A DNA stretch of 64,000 nucleotides. Source: Polytrichum commune (lineage: Eukaryota > Streptophyta > Polytrichopsida > Polytrichales > Polytrichaceae). Under the pieces are notes generated by a model that saw nothing but the letters and a program-made list of their open reading frames with translations, searched no databases and was not told the origin of the DNA. The number at the start of each line of letters is the position of its first letter. The stretch's first letter is position 1. A program made the translations under genes and the position numbers. The stretch covers positions 49,369,554-49,433,553 of the forward strand of contig OX485803.1 in the NCBI GenBank assembly GCA_950295325.1. Reading direction: 5' to 3'. Below are positions 9,329-20,679 of this stretch, piece after piece.

Positions 9329-11660
9329 TAAATGAATGTGTCAACCTTTTAGTGATAGCTGTCTGTAACGTCCTAGTACTCCTCCAACTTGAGTACTCTC
9401 AACACTCTAAATTCAGAATTGTAGGGTTTTCTGCATTTTGTCTTCCTCTTGCACATCTGAATCTTGTATAGGCGTTTGTCCATCTATGAACTTGAGTCTG
9501 CTGGATTTCCTATTCTACAATTGCTTGTAATCTTCCTCCCAATCCGACCCCTATAGATTCTTGCCTAACTTGAACATGGCTTAAATATGAGAAGCTAGGC
9601 TAGTTTTGAACACACCTATAATTAACACTTGGAAAAATCCTAGTTTATCCATATGGTGTCCTAAAACTAAATGCTAAGATCTGTTGAAATCCTCTTTCAA
9701 TACCAACAAGACCAAACAAAGAGGGAAGTGATCTAATATAGTAATTGTACTCAGATGCCCAAAAAACGAGTATAGATTACCATAATTTTTCTCACACCCT
9801 CTACTTGATTGAGTGATAAGTGGAGCAATTTATTTGCGAGTGAAAGTTGTATATTTTAACCTATTGGAAGTCAATAAGATTAGAGATGAGATTGCACAAG
9901 AATGTTACACATATACAAAGGCATATGAACAATGTTTGGAGTGAGATGGTCTCATGCTCTCCTTGCTTTGCCTTTTATGTTTTTCTTCTTTGCCTTGGTT
10001 TACACAAATAATATGGGATAACTCTTATCCCTCTTGAACCATCGTTGTGACATTATTCTAACCTTATTGTTTTGCATGCCTCTTCCATGACATTTTTATT
10101 GACTACAAGCAATCTAATGCTTCACCTTCAACCATCTTGTCATTTGAGTCTCACTTCTCTGCAAAATGTTAACTTACTTTTCTTTGGGGTGTCTCCAGAT
10201 GCAGGATCTTGCTTCGAAGGTCCTAGGCATACGGAGCTTCTAATCATCATCTACTTGTACTAGAAAATCTACATGAATTTTTGTATTGGACAAACAAACC
10301 TTACTATAAGATTGGAAAGCCTCTTATTTAATTGACAAACCTTATGGAAAGAGGCTCGTTAGGTTGCAATCATTTTGAGCTACTTTTATTTTGTTTCTAG
10401 ACAAACAATTAACCCTTAACTTTCCAAGCCTCTATGAAAGGGTTGTTTTGAGTGCATTTTAGTCAATGTTGGTTGTGGAATTTTCATTGACATGTTTTAA
10501 GGTTAAAATGGGATTTATCCATAGGAAATTGGAACATGTGAGATGAGCTATTTGAAGAGAAATAATAGGCATGGATGACCCTTTGGATTTTTAGATTATA
10601 GCAATTGAAGGAAGTGATGCACAAGAAAATGCCTTGTTTATTCCCCCAAAAAGACCCTTGACCAATCAAATTCACTTGGAAGATGATTGGAATCCTTGTG
10701 TGATTCACTAGATGAGAACAACCTCCATGATTTCTCATGCCAAATTGTGCAAACCACAATAGGCTAGCCACCTTGTGTTTGGAGCAAGTGAATTGTCCCA
10801 TATTTCTAATTACATATATGCAAAGAATTCCTTAAGTGAAGATTGTTGAAATGATATACCAAATGGTCATTGTGAGCATAAAGGCCATTTTTAAATGAAC
10901 ATCAAAAAAATCTTTCATTTTTACCAAAATAAATATCTTTGATGTTTATGCAAAGTTTGCATGGAAGTGGCAAACATTGGTCAAATCAAAACCCTCACAT
11001 GAGCTCCTAAGACAACAAAAACATGACCACTTCTTCCTTTGACATTGTTTTACACATTCTAATCACCTCCAAATGACACGGGTCATGAGTTTATAGGTTG
11101 ATATCCATGTTGGCTTGATGTTCATAGTTATTTGATTGCGGATGAATGAGTTAAGTGAGGTTAATATCAGGAGGAAATCATTCATCAATGTAATTGAAAG
11201 CTCACTTGATTCCCATATGATGTCATAACCAACCCATCAATGCAGTTTGGAGTGACTCTTTTATTGGAAGTTTTTATTACATCCTCATAAGGGGTCCCGG
11301 TGTGAGGTAGAGGTGGGGTATTTTCAAATGGGAGTCGGATTAAAAACAATCTCCTATTGGTGGGCAACTCATTAGACCATGTGAACCACAAGGTGGAAGC
11401 ATTGCATATAGGTGAGCTTGAAGTGACATGTGAATAGTTGCACGTCCCAACTAGGGAAAATGTATGTCACTGCAACACTTAGATGCATGAGAAATGAAAA
11501 ACAGTTGTGTGCGCACATATAAAACAACTCCTCTCAAGAGAACTCCTCCTTTGCACTTGAGCCCTATGACAAGGACTTCTTCGCTTTAGTCACGACGTTT
11601 GTGGATCCCTATTTACTTTTCCTTTCCTGTATGCCAAATCTTTTCTAATATAGGAGCGAA
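9329..11660. other. 3' flank of the methyltransferase gene and intergenic DNA
   Basis: The first few hundred bases should contain the 3' UTR and polyadenylation site, but I could not place them. The rest is AT-rich with only short open frames (for example 10484-10801, minus) lacking recognisable features. Confidence 0.45.
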
Positions 11661-11666
11661 AAATTA

Positions 11667-12077
11667 CACTAAACATACCAATTAGCGAGGGTGGTACTAA
11701 TTCAAGTCACACTCACAATCTAGCCAAATCTCAAAGTTACTGAGGGTTGAAGTTGCTACTGAGTGACACTTATTTCACAAAGATGGAAAATTCTATGCTC
11801 ATTTACCTTAGATTTCAAGAAAATTAATGTATGCTTGTGATTAGTGCACGCCACAAGCTTGTCAATGAATAGTGCCAAGTGTTGACACTTTTAGTGATTA
11901 GTTCTAAGTGCCGATACTTTGACGAATAGTGCCAAGTGTTGGTACTGTAAGTGAATAGTGCCAGGTGACGAGATAAACAATGCTTCCTAGATCTTTCGGT
12001 GGCACTATTTCATAGTTTGAAGGAATTTAGTACCACCTTGACTAATTTCCCACCCTCGCTAATTGGCATATATAGTG
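11667..12077. mobile_element. CACTA-ended TIR element
   Basis: A 411-bp element with ends CACTAAACATACCAATTAGC and, inverted, GCTAATTGGCATATATAGTG; the inverted arms extend through CGAGGGTGG. CACTA...TAGTG ends recall CACTA/EnSpm elements, but the size and a neighbouring TA leave a Tc1/mariner origin open. The interior holds about three tandem variants of GAATAGTGCCAAGTG (11866-11970). No coding sequence. Confidence 0.7.
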
Positions 12078-12441
12078 TTGTGCTCACGATTACCACAGAT
12101 AGGGGACCCAACAAACAAATGAGTCATTCTCAAAAGCTCTGAATAAACTCATAGTGACCAAGACATTCGGATGTTCATATTGCAAAGGAAGTAATTACAC
12201 AAACAGCTAGCTTACTAATCCAGCTGCATTGAATGCCATTCAGCATCTCCATGCAGCATTTGGCATCGAAGTCACATTAATTGTGAGTATAACCTCGTCA
12301 AAAAACCAAACCCAACTACTAGCTAGGTAATTAACATAGAGTACTTGCTTCTACAATGATAATCAACTATGTACATTTCATCATTCTTTGATGCAACAAA
12401 AACAACATTTCCTTGCCGTGGAGATCGATCGCCAACCCCGT

Positions 12442-12777
12442 TTAGAAGTGGCCCTTGAAGACACCGTTGACGTTGACGTTGATGGTGCCACTGCCGAGGA
12501 TGTCTGGAATGATGACGACGGTGTCGCCGTTCTTCACATTTACGGAGATGGGCTTCTTGCCTTTACCCATGGACACCATCACCGTCTGCTGCTTGGCGCC
12601 CTTCACGTCCACATACACCGGGGTCATGCCTGTATTAACGGTGATGTGGCTGCCTTTCACAAACACGTCGACGGGGATGAGTGCGCCGTTGAGGACCGTC
12701 ACGGACGCATCCACATGTGCCAAGGACGCCACGAAGAGGAGGCCGAGGAGGAGAAGTGCCTGAGTTGAGGATGCCAT
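12442..12777 (-). CDS. Small secreted cysteine-free protein, unknown function
   Basis: This is a 111-residue protein. Residues 1-25 form a classic signal peptide (MASS, a Leu-rich core, cleavage probably after HVDA). The roughly 86-residue mature part is strongly alternating Val/Ile/Thr/Lys, as in a beta-sheet protein (NGALIPVDVFVKGSHITVN, ISVNVKNGDTVVIIP), has no cysteine, and ends NVNVNGVFKGHF. I do not recognise a family. The coding strand prefers G/C at third positions, unlike the AT-rich flanks, which supports a real, well-expressed gene. An upstream in-frame Met at 12852 exists, but a good acceptor (TTTGTTGCAG, ending at 12804 on the minus strand) lies between. The coding start is therefore probably 12777, within the second exon after a 5'-UTR intron. 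Confidence 0.75.
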   Translation of the reverse strand: MASSTQALLLLGLLFVASLAHVDASVTVLNGALIPVDVFVKGSHITVNTGMTPVYVDVKGAKQQTVMVSMGKGKKPISVNVKNGDTVVIIPDILGSGTINVNVNGVFKGHF

Positions 12778-12804
12778 CTTGATCGGCAGACGTTTTCGAT
12801 TAGC
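12778..12804 (-). other. 5' UTR segment after a probable leader intron
   Basis: On the minus strand a pyrimidine-rich run ending TTGTTGCAG is followed by 27 bases and then the ATG of the small secreted protein. This fits a 3' splice site of an intron in the 5' UTR. The upstream exon was not identified. Confidence 0.45.
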
Positions 12805-12859
12805 TGCAACAAATAAAAAACTATTAAAAATGGTACCCGTGGTCATATACAATTTCGAA

Positions 12860-13940
12860 ATAGTATATCCTGGACATAACTCCTGATGAAATTTTCTTCA
12901 TGCTGGACATTTTGCTATGGATCTCTTGGTTTCAATATTGTGCACTTCTTGTTTTCAATGAGCGCTTCAAAAGCACTGAAGGAAGAGTTGACTTTGAATA
13001 CATCACATCTCTCTTTGCTTGTTAAGACAGCAATTCTTTGTGAGACATCAAAATCATTGTCTTAGCACCAGCAGGAGTTAGCCTCTTCAGAACTCCGTTT
13101 GGAGATGCTTATTTTTTCTGCTTCTTAGAAGCACTATATTGGAGCTGCTTTCGTTAGCATGAGCATTTTCAAGACTGTAACCTCTAATTGTTTCAGCAGC
13201 TTTTCTTAGGAAAGAAACTGGATACCAAAGAGGTCTGGATGGGGACCCTTGCTTTCAGAAAGCTGCTTCAAGGGAAGTTCTAAAAACATAGACATTGGAA
13301 GGTGTGTAGCTTTTCCGAATCAGACACAAATGGTATCGATGGATTCCTGATCTCAATGTTCTCCAGTTCCCAAGCATGTTGCTCCTCCTCTTTGTGAAAT
13401 AAAATATCATCAACTCATTAGCTGAAACATTAGATGTGATTTCGAAACACCTAGCTGCTCTAAAGGGGACATTTCCCACCCCTGGGTCACAAAACTCGAG
13501 TGCAGACTAAGGGAACATTTCGGTTACTACACTTCTGTCTCGTAGAAAAAGTACATGAGCAAATTTGTGACGGTTTTGCAATGGTGTCATGATGGTTCTG
13601 GTTACCTCAAAATAGGTCTACTTACAACAAACATGTTGTCCACCAAAACAACCAAAAGGAGTCTTACAAACCCATCACAAGGCAGGCTTCAGATAAACAA
13701 ACCTCCATACATCGGACGTTCTAAATGTGTTGTCAGCTTGGTAACTCTCTAGCAATGTCATCCATATATTGCCTTCCCACAAATTGCATTGCAGATGTGC
13801 TCTTATTTTCCTAATCTTCAAGCGTAGTAAAATGCTGTGATCTAGCCAGCTGGGAAACAAAATTCAGGAAATTTTTGAGCTATGGTGATGATGGCCTACA
13901 CACACACTCAGCGAACTGCGACATGTATTTGGAATTAGAG
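12860..13940. other. Upstream flank of the small-protein gene, no supported coding exon
   Basis: The region would contain the promoter and leader exon of the minus-strand small-protein gene. Short open frames such as 13255-13479 (minus) lack domain or splice support. No TIR element was recognised. Confidence 0.4.
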
Positions 13941-13946
13941 TCACTG

Positions 13947-14985
13947 TGCTACCAACCACATTCAGAAAATCACACCACCAGAGCCTTACCTCTAGTAGCT
14001 TTACTGCTACAGCCATGGACAAACAATAATTCCATGACCTCAGTTCCAGGATACACACCAAGAAACCAAACGAAACCTCAACAATTTTCGTGCATTGCAG
14101 TACTCAAAGTAGTGCTTTTACTACTGGTGCAGACAAAAAACAACAAAACACATGCATATGAGCTCTCTTCCATTTACAAGAGTCCAAGAAACAGGGAGTG
14201 TGAAGTATGGTGGTGTGAGGTCTGGTTTCGGGTATGCTACCAGCCACATGCAGAAACCTTAACCCACTAATGTTCATGACACCACCTAAGCCTTACCTCT
14301 AGTGTTACTACAGCTACCGCCATGGACTAACAACAATTCCCATGAGCTCAGTTCGAGCATACGCACCAACAAACTACACCAAACCTCTATTTGTTTCTTT
14401 CATCGCAGTACTACATAAAACTGGACTTACTTTTACTACTGGTGCAGACAACAAATTGCATAACACATGCATATGAGTTCTCGTTCCCATTTGCAAGTTT
14501 GATCCCAAAAACAGGTAGTGTGAAGAGCTAGGGTGGTGGTGACAGGTCTGGGTTTCGGTATGCTAAACTACTGCAGTACTGAAACTAGTTATACAACATA
14601 CTACCACTGGTGCAGACCACAAATTAACAAAAACACATGCATGATATACTGAACTCTCCCATTTGCAGGATTGATGCAAGGAACGGAGAGTGTGAAGAAA
14701 GCTCACAATCTGATCTAGCTGGGTGGTGGTGAGATCCCAATGCTAGCAGAAACACACCACCAAACCAATCCAAACCAAACCACACCGCACCACACCGCAC
14801 CTCACCTCACCTCACCTCACCTCAAAAGTTTCTCGCATTGCAGCACTGAAACCAGTTATACAACATACTACCACTGGTGCAGGCCACAAATTAACTAACA
14901 AAACACATGCATGATGTATTGAGCTCTCTTCCATTTGCAGGATTGATGCAGGGAACGGGGAGTGTGAAGGAAGCTCACATTGTTG
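13947..14985. repeat. Block of about four degenerate tandem repeats
   Basis: A unit of roughly 300 bp recurs. The marker ACTACTGGTGCAGACAA, followed by AACAAAACACATGCAT and then CTCTTCCATTTGCAGGATTG-like sequence, occurs near 14119, 14435, 14606 and 14871. The marker GCCTTACCTCTAGT occurs near 13982 and 14290. The last two units are shorter. A (CCTCA)n microsatellite lies between units 3 and 4 (about 14800-14825). No conserved coding frame runs through it. Confidence 0.75.
14796..14825. repeat. Pentanucleotide microsatellite (CCTCA)n
   Basis: Six or so tandem CCTCA units follow a purer CACACCGCAC pair, inside the tandem repeat block. Confidence 0.8.
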
Positions 14986-15239
14986 AGGGTGTTGGCGGCT
15001 GGTGGAAGTGGAGGAGTAGGGACTGGTGGCCTCCCTATAAAGGGCTTGTGGGCTTGTGATGAGTGTAAGTTGGAGGAGGAGGCTGAGAGGTGGGCACCCA
15101 CATGAATAAGGGGGGTAGTTGGCATGGCTGTGTGTAAGTTAGAAGTGATGATGGCGGGATCACCATCATGGTCGAGGACGCGCATGCGGCCGTCTTAGAA
15201 TGAAAGTGGGTGATCATGAGGTATATGTGTGTCCCTTTT

Positions 15240-15390
15240 GTGTTTCTTCCGTTGGATTGGATCGGGAATTGTCTCATCCGGGTAGCAATCGTTTTGAACC
15301 GTGCAGTTTGTCCTTTCAAGCTGCAGGATCATCGGAGCTGAGATGCAAAAGTTATAGGCCTGGAGGTGGAAACTGAAGATTGTGAAACGT
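15240..15390. repeat. Dispersed repeat, related to 48935-49025
   Basis: Shared blocks are TTGGATCG.GAA.TGTCTC.TC, GTAGCAAT.GT and GAG.TGAGA.GCA. It is a diverged two-copy family whose ends are not clear. Confidence 0.45.
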
Positions 15391-15399
15391 CAAAACTGC

Positions 15400-17640
15400 G
15401 GGTTTGAAACGGATGCCTTGTAGCTTTGCACCCGCTTCTCTGAGAATAAGAAACACGCAATGAGTGCGAGATGATTAGCAATATTCGAATTGAGGCCTTA
15501 GGAGGGTTGTAAGTGTCTTCTTGATCATTTTTAGAATATCTTTGTGAGCCTAATTCGGTGCCCACATTTCAATTTAACTTAAAATCATATTCAAACATTA
15601 GGATTAGCATTTAGTTGTGTTAGTTTAAAAGCTTGATAGGGTTGAAGTGAATTAAGTTTAGTTATAGTTGAATTTAAGTTGTGAGATCAAGTTTAATGAA
15701 AAGGGACATGGCTTAGGCCAATGTTAATTGTTTGTTTAGGCTTAGAGTTGTATTTGTTTTAGGAGGGGGGGCATGAGGAAAAGTAGTTTTGGAGGAGCCA
15801 ACCGGTGTAGGAGATTCAGTTGAATTGTAGTTAGGTTTTTGGGGGCTCTCGGGGTTCAGGAGAGCTCTCTCTCGGTTGCTCTCTCTCTCTCACGGCAAGG
15901 AGTGGCGGCCGGAACCAGGTCGAGGTTTTTTTGGCTTCACTATAGAGGACGTGGTGTGGGCCTGGCCGAGAGAATGCAAATTCGGCGAAGGCTGAGTGAG
16001 GATCCAGGTTGTTGAAGCCAGCCAGCGGGTGAATCGAATGAGGCCTAGCGCGGGCAGAAGGCCATGCCTAGAGGCGAGGAGACCGGTGCGCAAAGGGTGA
16101 GACTAGAGGATGCCGACCTCGGGCAAACTCTGCGGCGGGGAGAATCCACAAGCAACACGGAGGGGAATCGTTCGAGGCTGGGAACCAACTGGGATGTCTG
16201 GCGATTCTGCGGCACGTACAACTTGCAGCTGGGATGATGGAGATTCAGCTGGGTGGGTTGTGACCAAACAGAGTTATATATGTGGAATGAAATCAACTCC
16301 CACTCTTAACCCTTAATTTCATGAGAGGCCATTCTTCGGCTTATGAATGACTCTTGAAGGCAAATTCATCCAAAAGGAAGGTGCTAGGATTCCCACAATA
16401 GGTGTCATCGTGTTCCTTTTGAAAATTTCTTGGCAATGGCATTCATCCCATTCCAATATGGAAAGATGGTTGTTCGCAAGAAGTTTTCTAAGTCAAGCAT
16501 GAACTAAGTTTTCCCTTTATCAATACATTACTATATATGGAACTTCATAAAATTTCGATTGAAAATTGTCAATTTTTTATAACCTCTTTTTCTTACCTCA
16601 AAGTGCATATCCATTCTCAATCTAGTCTTGAAAGTTTGGACTATAATTCCATTGCATTCATTTATCAAAGTTTCTTGAACTTTGATTATAAATAATTTTA
16701 TGAGAATTACTAAATATTGCTACCATCCCAATGCAATCTTAAAATCATTAGCAACAATACTTTTGGAGCTCTAAAAAAAACTTACTTTTTAGATGATCTA
16801 CTGAAACCACAATACGCTCCACGAAGTTAAGTTAAAGAGAGGCATGGAGGCAGCTACATAGGCAAGGAGAGCCTGAGACACTAATACCTCATGTCCTTCA
16901 TTTTATTTTTGTAGCTGAGGATGTTTTGATGTAACTACTGTCCGGGCTACTACTTCGGATCAAGAAGTGAGAAAATGTTTTATCATTTGGTCATCATAGT
17001 TATCACCCCTTATCGACAAAATGTGGTAAATGGATTCAATAAGGTATAGGATGAAGGTGTTCTTATTTATGTTGTATGGTGCCAACCACAATAAGGTGTA
17101 CTAAACTCGTCACCATTTTTTAACAATCCTCAACTTTTTTTTGAAAACTAATCGTGCATTTTATCTTTAACTTTATTTGGGTTTATAGTCAAGACTAGCA
17201 CAATTGTAAACATTATCATTATCACATGTGACAATTGGTTTGTAAAGTTAGTTAGTAATATTGCCTCAAACATGAATTTACGAAATGTAAGGACTCCTTT
17301 CTATTCAGTCCTTAGTGGTACACCTTATCATGATTGGACCCAGCTAATAATGCTGAAGTTGATTTTCTTTTCTTTACGATGACGTACTAGGGGGCGCGGG
17401 GGTGTGACTTACTATCCCCATAACTTGAACTTGATGAAGAACTTTGTAAATTTTTGTTAGAGGTGGATTTCTACACTCGCATCCATGATGCAGAATTGGA
17501 GAAATTTGGGCCGTTCCATCCATGCAATATCATCCTCTCATCTCATAAAGCTCATAGTTAAGATATAATATATTATTATAGAAATGTTAAATGCATAAAC
17601 AAGTACAAAGAGCTTAAAAGAACTCAAGAAATTGCTAATG
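15400..17640. other. Intergenic with a GC-rich CT-repeat island
   Basis: Positions 15840-16260 are GC-rich and start with TCTCTCTCTCTC tracts. Overlapping open frames exist on both strands (15890-16296) but none shows a domain or phase-consistent splicing. It might be a promoter or 5' leader of an unrecognised transcript. The remainder is AT-rich. Confidence 0.35.
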
Positions 17641-17648
17641 GATATGAC

Positions 17649-17793
17649 GTGGAGGGCTCTCTATTTTGTCTTTACTTGTGCTAGAATGTATTTTCCATGT
17701 GGATTACATGTCGGACTTAGCGAATGTGAGCATGACACATGTCAATATTTGAGGGGAGGATAAGTATTTTGTGATGAATAGAGAACCCTCTAC
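17649..17793. mobile_element. Short TIR element, family C
   Basis: A 145-bp element with ends GTGGAGGGCTCTCTATT and inverted AATAGAGAACCCTCTAC. The second copy is at 56982-57134. Too small to code; a MITE by structure. Confidence 0.7.
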
Positions 17794-17799
17794 GATATT

Positions 17800-19075
17800 T
17801 TCAAAGTTGAACCTCTTCAACTCAATGACATACTGAACTAATCAAATCATTACCTTCTAAGATGCACCGGATGAACTCACAAGGTATTGAAACACACATG
17901 TATCTATTTGCACCCAAGTTTTTTTGTTTGACCTTCGATCTTCATTCACATTAACACACTCAACAAATTTTAAAAGCACTTGACGAATGTTGGACTTCAT
18001 TTTGGTTGAGGTCATTTTTAACACCATCACTTAAAACTGAAAGTATATATCTCAAATTTAAAAGGATCACATAGGTGGTCAATGTACCAATCATTGCAAC
18101 ATTCATAAATCATAAGGACAACTAGCAAGCATTTTCCTCACCCTTTCGTGAGGAAACATAAATAATGGCCATGTCCTGCTTGTTGTATTGACAATTGAAT
18201 CAATGCAACCAATAACACAAAAAGGTTCCACCAATTCCTACCAATAAGAGGTTCCAATAGCTAGCACATCTCCCGTGCATCTTTAATTTCAATAAGTACT
18301 TGACCATAATATAGAGTATCCACTTTCTCGACATTAGTGTGGTCCTCATTGATTTGAGTCAACATCAAATCTAGCACATTAAGAAAACTAATTTGCATGG
18401 ATTTCCACCACATTAGTTTCATTGCATCCAATATAATGTGCATTTGAAAAGGTATTGTTAACTTTTTGGCACCATCTTGGTGATAGTATTTGTGTGCTTA
18501 TAGCCAAACAATCGTCAACTTCATAGACGAATGACTTGGAGGTGGTGAGTTAGAATTGGTGTTAAGGACAAGTGGATAGACTATGTGAACAAACTATGTG
18601 GGCCTTCCCAATTCCAAATTGTTTATTGTGGTCCAATCCAATTGAATAATGTACTCTAAATAATTAACCTTGAAATTTCAAGGTAGACTCTTTTGTCTGT
18701 CCCCATACTTGCATGCTCCTAACAATGTCCAAGATCATACCACATGATACATCCATACATTTTAGTGTGTCTCAACACATGCAAAACTACACACCTCTGA
18801 AGGTATTTGTGAAAACGGCCTTCTCCAAAAGCTTAAATGAAACGCACAACTTGGAATAAAAGATGTGAACTTTACCTATATAGTCCTATTATTGTGAGCC
18901 ACAATAATGTTTCAGATTCCGCGATAATTCTCATAATGAGAATTTATGTGGACCATATTAATTTCGAACCCACACGAGTTTCTAGTGAAAAAATTAGCGT
19001 GAGTCACATTTATTTTTTTCCTAAAAAATTATTGTGGATGATCATTTGATTTTGTGTTGCTTTTGTGTACATAGG
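17800..19075. other. Intergenic; possible decayed coding remnant
   Basis: On the minus strand 18443-18261 an open frame reads plausible protein (MHIILDAMKLMWWKS, then FLNVLDLMLTQINEDHTN) and similar-looking sequence continues past the stop towards 18100 with further stops. It may be a ruined transposase or host fragment, but I cannot assign a family. At 18878-19045 there are remnants similar to the CACTA-ended element at 44985-45297. Confidence 0.25.
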
Positions 19076-19082
19076 GAGAAGC

Positions 19083-19282
19083 CAGTTCCATGAACGGGGT
19101 CAACCGATTGAGTTTGAGAAATAACCGGTTGAAGCTCAAGACCTCAGGAAAACGACCGGTCGGTTTAGAGAAATCTAAAGAACATATTTCTCAAAACAAT
19201 AAAGGAAAAACTGGGAGATCATAACATGTACTTGGAAACACGAGGATATTGAGCGAGTGTGTCCAAAAATCTCCCCGGACGT
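19083..19282. mobile_element. Family D repeat (AACCGGTT-rich)
   Basis: A roughly 200-bp copy containing GAGTTTGAGAAATAACCGG, GAAGCTCAAGAC.TCAGGA and ending CCAAAAATCTCCCCGG. Other copies: 20262-20485, 20463-20672 (opposite orientation), 22057-22275, 26108-26945 and 27397-28097 (both interrupted), 47298-47515. Family ends look like short GGGGAGA inverted repeats. Confidence 0.65.
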
Positions 19283-19524
19283 ACACCGATGAGCACGTAA
19301 TTAAGTTAGGGAAATGTATATATATATACTTGATTGACGATTGAACAGACACTTCATTCATGTCGGTCCCTTTCTAGGGATCGAAGTTTCTTCTCTTCTC
19401 TCTCTCTGATTGACGATGTCGAAGGGGCGGGTGTGAACACATGGTGGTCGGTTATTTAATGTCGTGCAATTCAGCCATCAATGCAGGTGATTGAGAAGGT
19501 TGAGGGACTATTCAGTCTAAGTTA

Positions 19525-20074
19525 GGGCCAAGTTCCATGTGCCGGTCCCGGTCCGTTTTTTTCAAAATAAATGGGTGGGCTGGTGAAAAGAGGGTGGTGC
19601 CATGTGCCCATCCTTCTCACCCAAGGACCGGTACCCCTCATGGATGGGTGTCCCACATTTTGTGTTGTGCAAGAACGGGTGCCAAAGGACCGGCGGTCCT
19701 AACGGTCACAAGAAGGACATGTGCCGGTTAGAAAGCTCCGGTGACCGGATCAGCCGGTCACCTAGGGTACACCCTTGGATACTAAAGGCCACTTTGTTCT
19801 TCTAGTCCCTTCTTTTGAGGAGTACTCCTAGGGAACGTGTATTTTATGATGTTTTTAGAATCTAGATGACCTTCATTGCCAGTGACCTTCATAAAGTGTC
19901 ATGTCTTATCACTCACCAAATTTAGTTAAAAAGTAAGAAATCGAAATAAACCGGCACCCCACATAGAAGTACCCCTCCATAAAATGGGTGACATCACCCA
20001 ATTTTTTTGGATGATGTCACCCATTTCTCACCCATTTAAAAAACGGACCGGGACCGGCACATGGAACTTGGCCC
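19525..20074. mobile_element. TIR element, family E, TTA target duplication
   Basis: A 550-bp element with near-perfect inverted ends of about 37 bp starting GGGCCAAGTTCCATGTGCCG, flanked by TTA at 19522-19524 and 20075-20077. The GGGCC start and 3-bp TTA fit PIF/Harbinger. Internal short frames (19537-19805) are GC-rich but carry no transposase motif. Confidence 0.85.
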
Positions 20075-20109
20075 TTAGTGCAGTGATGATGAGATTGTAG
20101 CTAGGGACA

Positions 20110-20139
20110 GTAAGTTAAGTTAAGTTAAGTTAAGTTAAG
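20110..20139. repeat. (TTAAG)n microsatellite
   Basis: About six tandem TTAAG units directly after the family E element. Confidence 0.85.
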
Positions 20140-20261
20140 AGAAGTCACAACAAGTCCATGTCTCTAGCATTGTCGCCTGCATCGTATTGAAGAGGGCAAA
20201 GTGACTCTTCGGACCACCGTCCGCGCCATAATCGGTCAAAATCCGAGTGCTTCCAAGCAAT

Positions 20262-20672
20262 GATCGGAGAGTACTGGCAGTTGGTTACAAATGAACCGGT
20301 TGAGTTTGAGAAACAACCAGTTGAAGTTCAAGACTGCAGGAGAATTACCGATCATTGTAGAGGAATCTATAGAAGAATATACCACAAATTAATAAAGGAA
20401 AACCGGAGGATGTGAACATGTAAGCGGTTGGACTTGCAAACACTAGGATCTCAACCGATTAACTTATGCCCAAACAATCTCCCCCATCGATCACTGCTTC
20501 CAAGTCCAACGGTTACATGTTGTGATCTGTGGGTTTTTCTTTACTAATTTTAAGTGTATGCCATAGATTCCTCTGAAACAATTTATAACGTTCCTGAAGT
20601 CTTGAGCTTCAACTGGTTATTTTCTCAAACTCAACCGGTTCATCAATAACTAGCGGTCAGTTCTCCCCCCAT
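20262..20672. mobile_element. Two family D copies in head-to-head inversion
   Basis: The first copy (20262-20485) runs forward from GATCGGAGAGTACTGGCAGT to CAAACAATCTCCCCC. The second copy follows at once in reverse and ends TAGCGGTCAGTTCTCCCCCC near 20672. Together they form an imperfect inverted repeat of about 200 bp per arm. The centre is ATCGATCACTG. Confidence 0.7.
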
Positions 20673-20679
20673 TCATTGA

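Noticed and set aside
12388-12768. 126-codon His/Asp-rich plus-strand frame
   Set aside because: It is the antisense shadow of the small secreted protein, whose signal peptide and codon bias favour the minus strand.
12778-12852. Start of the small secreted protein at the upstream Met (12852)
   Set aside because: It would place 25 residues ahead of a canonical signal peptide, and a good splice acceptor lies between the two Met codons.
13947-14985. CRISPR-like or satellite array
   Set aside because: Units are about 300 bp and unevenly diverged with no short direct repeat and spacer structure; it is a plain tandem duplication in plant DNA.
14895-15319. Two overlapping Pro/Ser-rich minus-strand frames
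   Set aside because: Adjacent to tandem repeats, no start context or splice partners, and no recognisable domain.
20262-20672. LTR pair of a small retrotransposon
   Set aside because: The two copies are inverted, not direct, and no primer-binding site or polypurine tract is seen.
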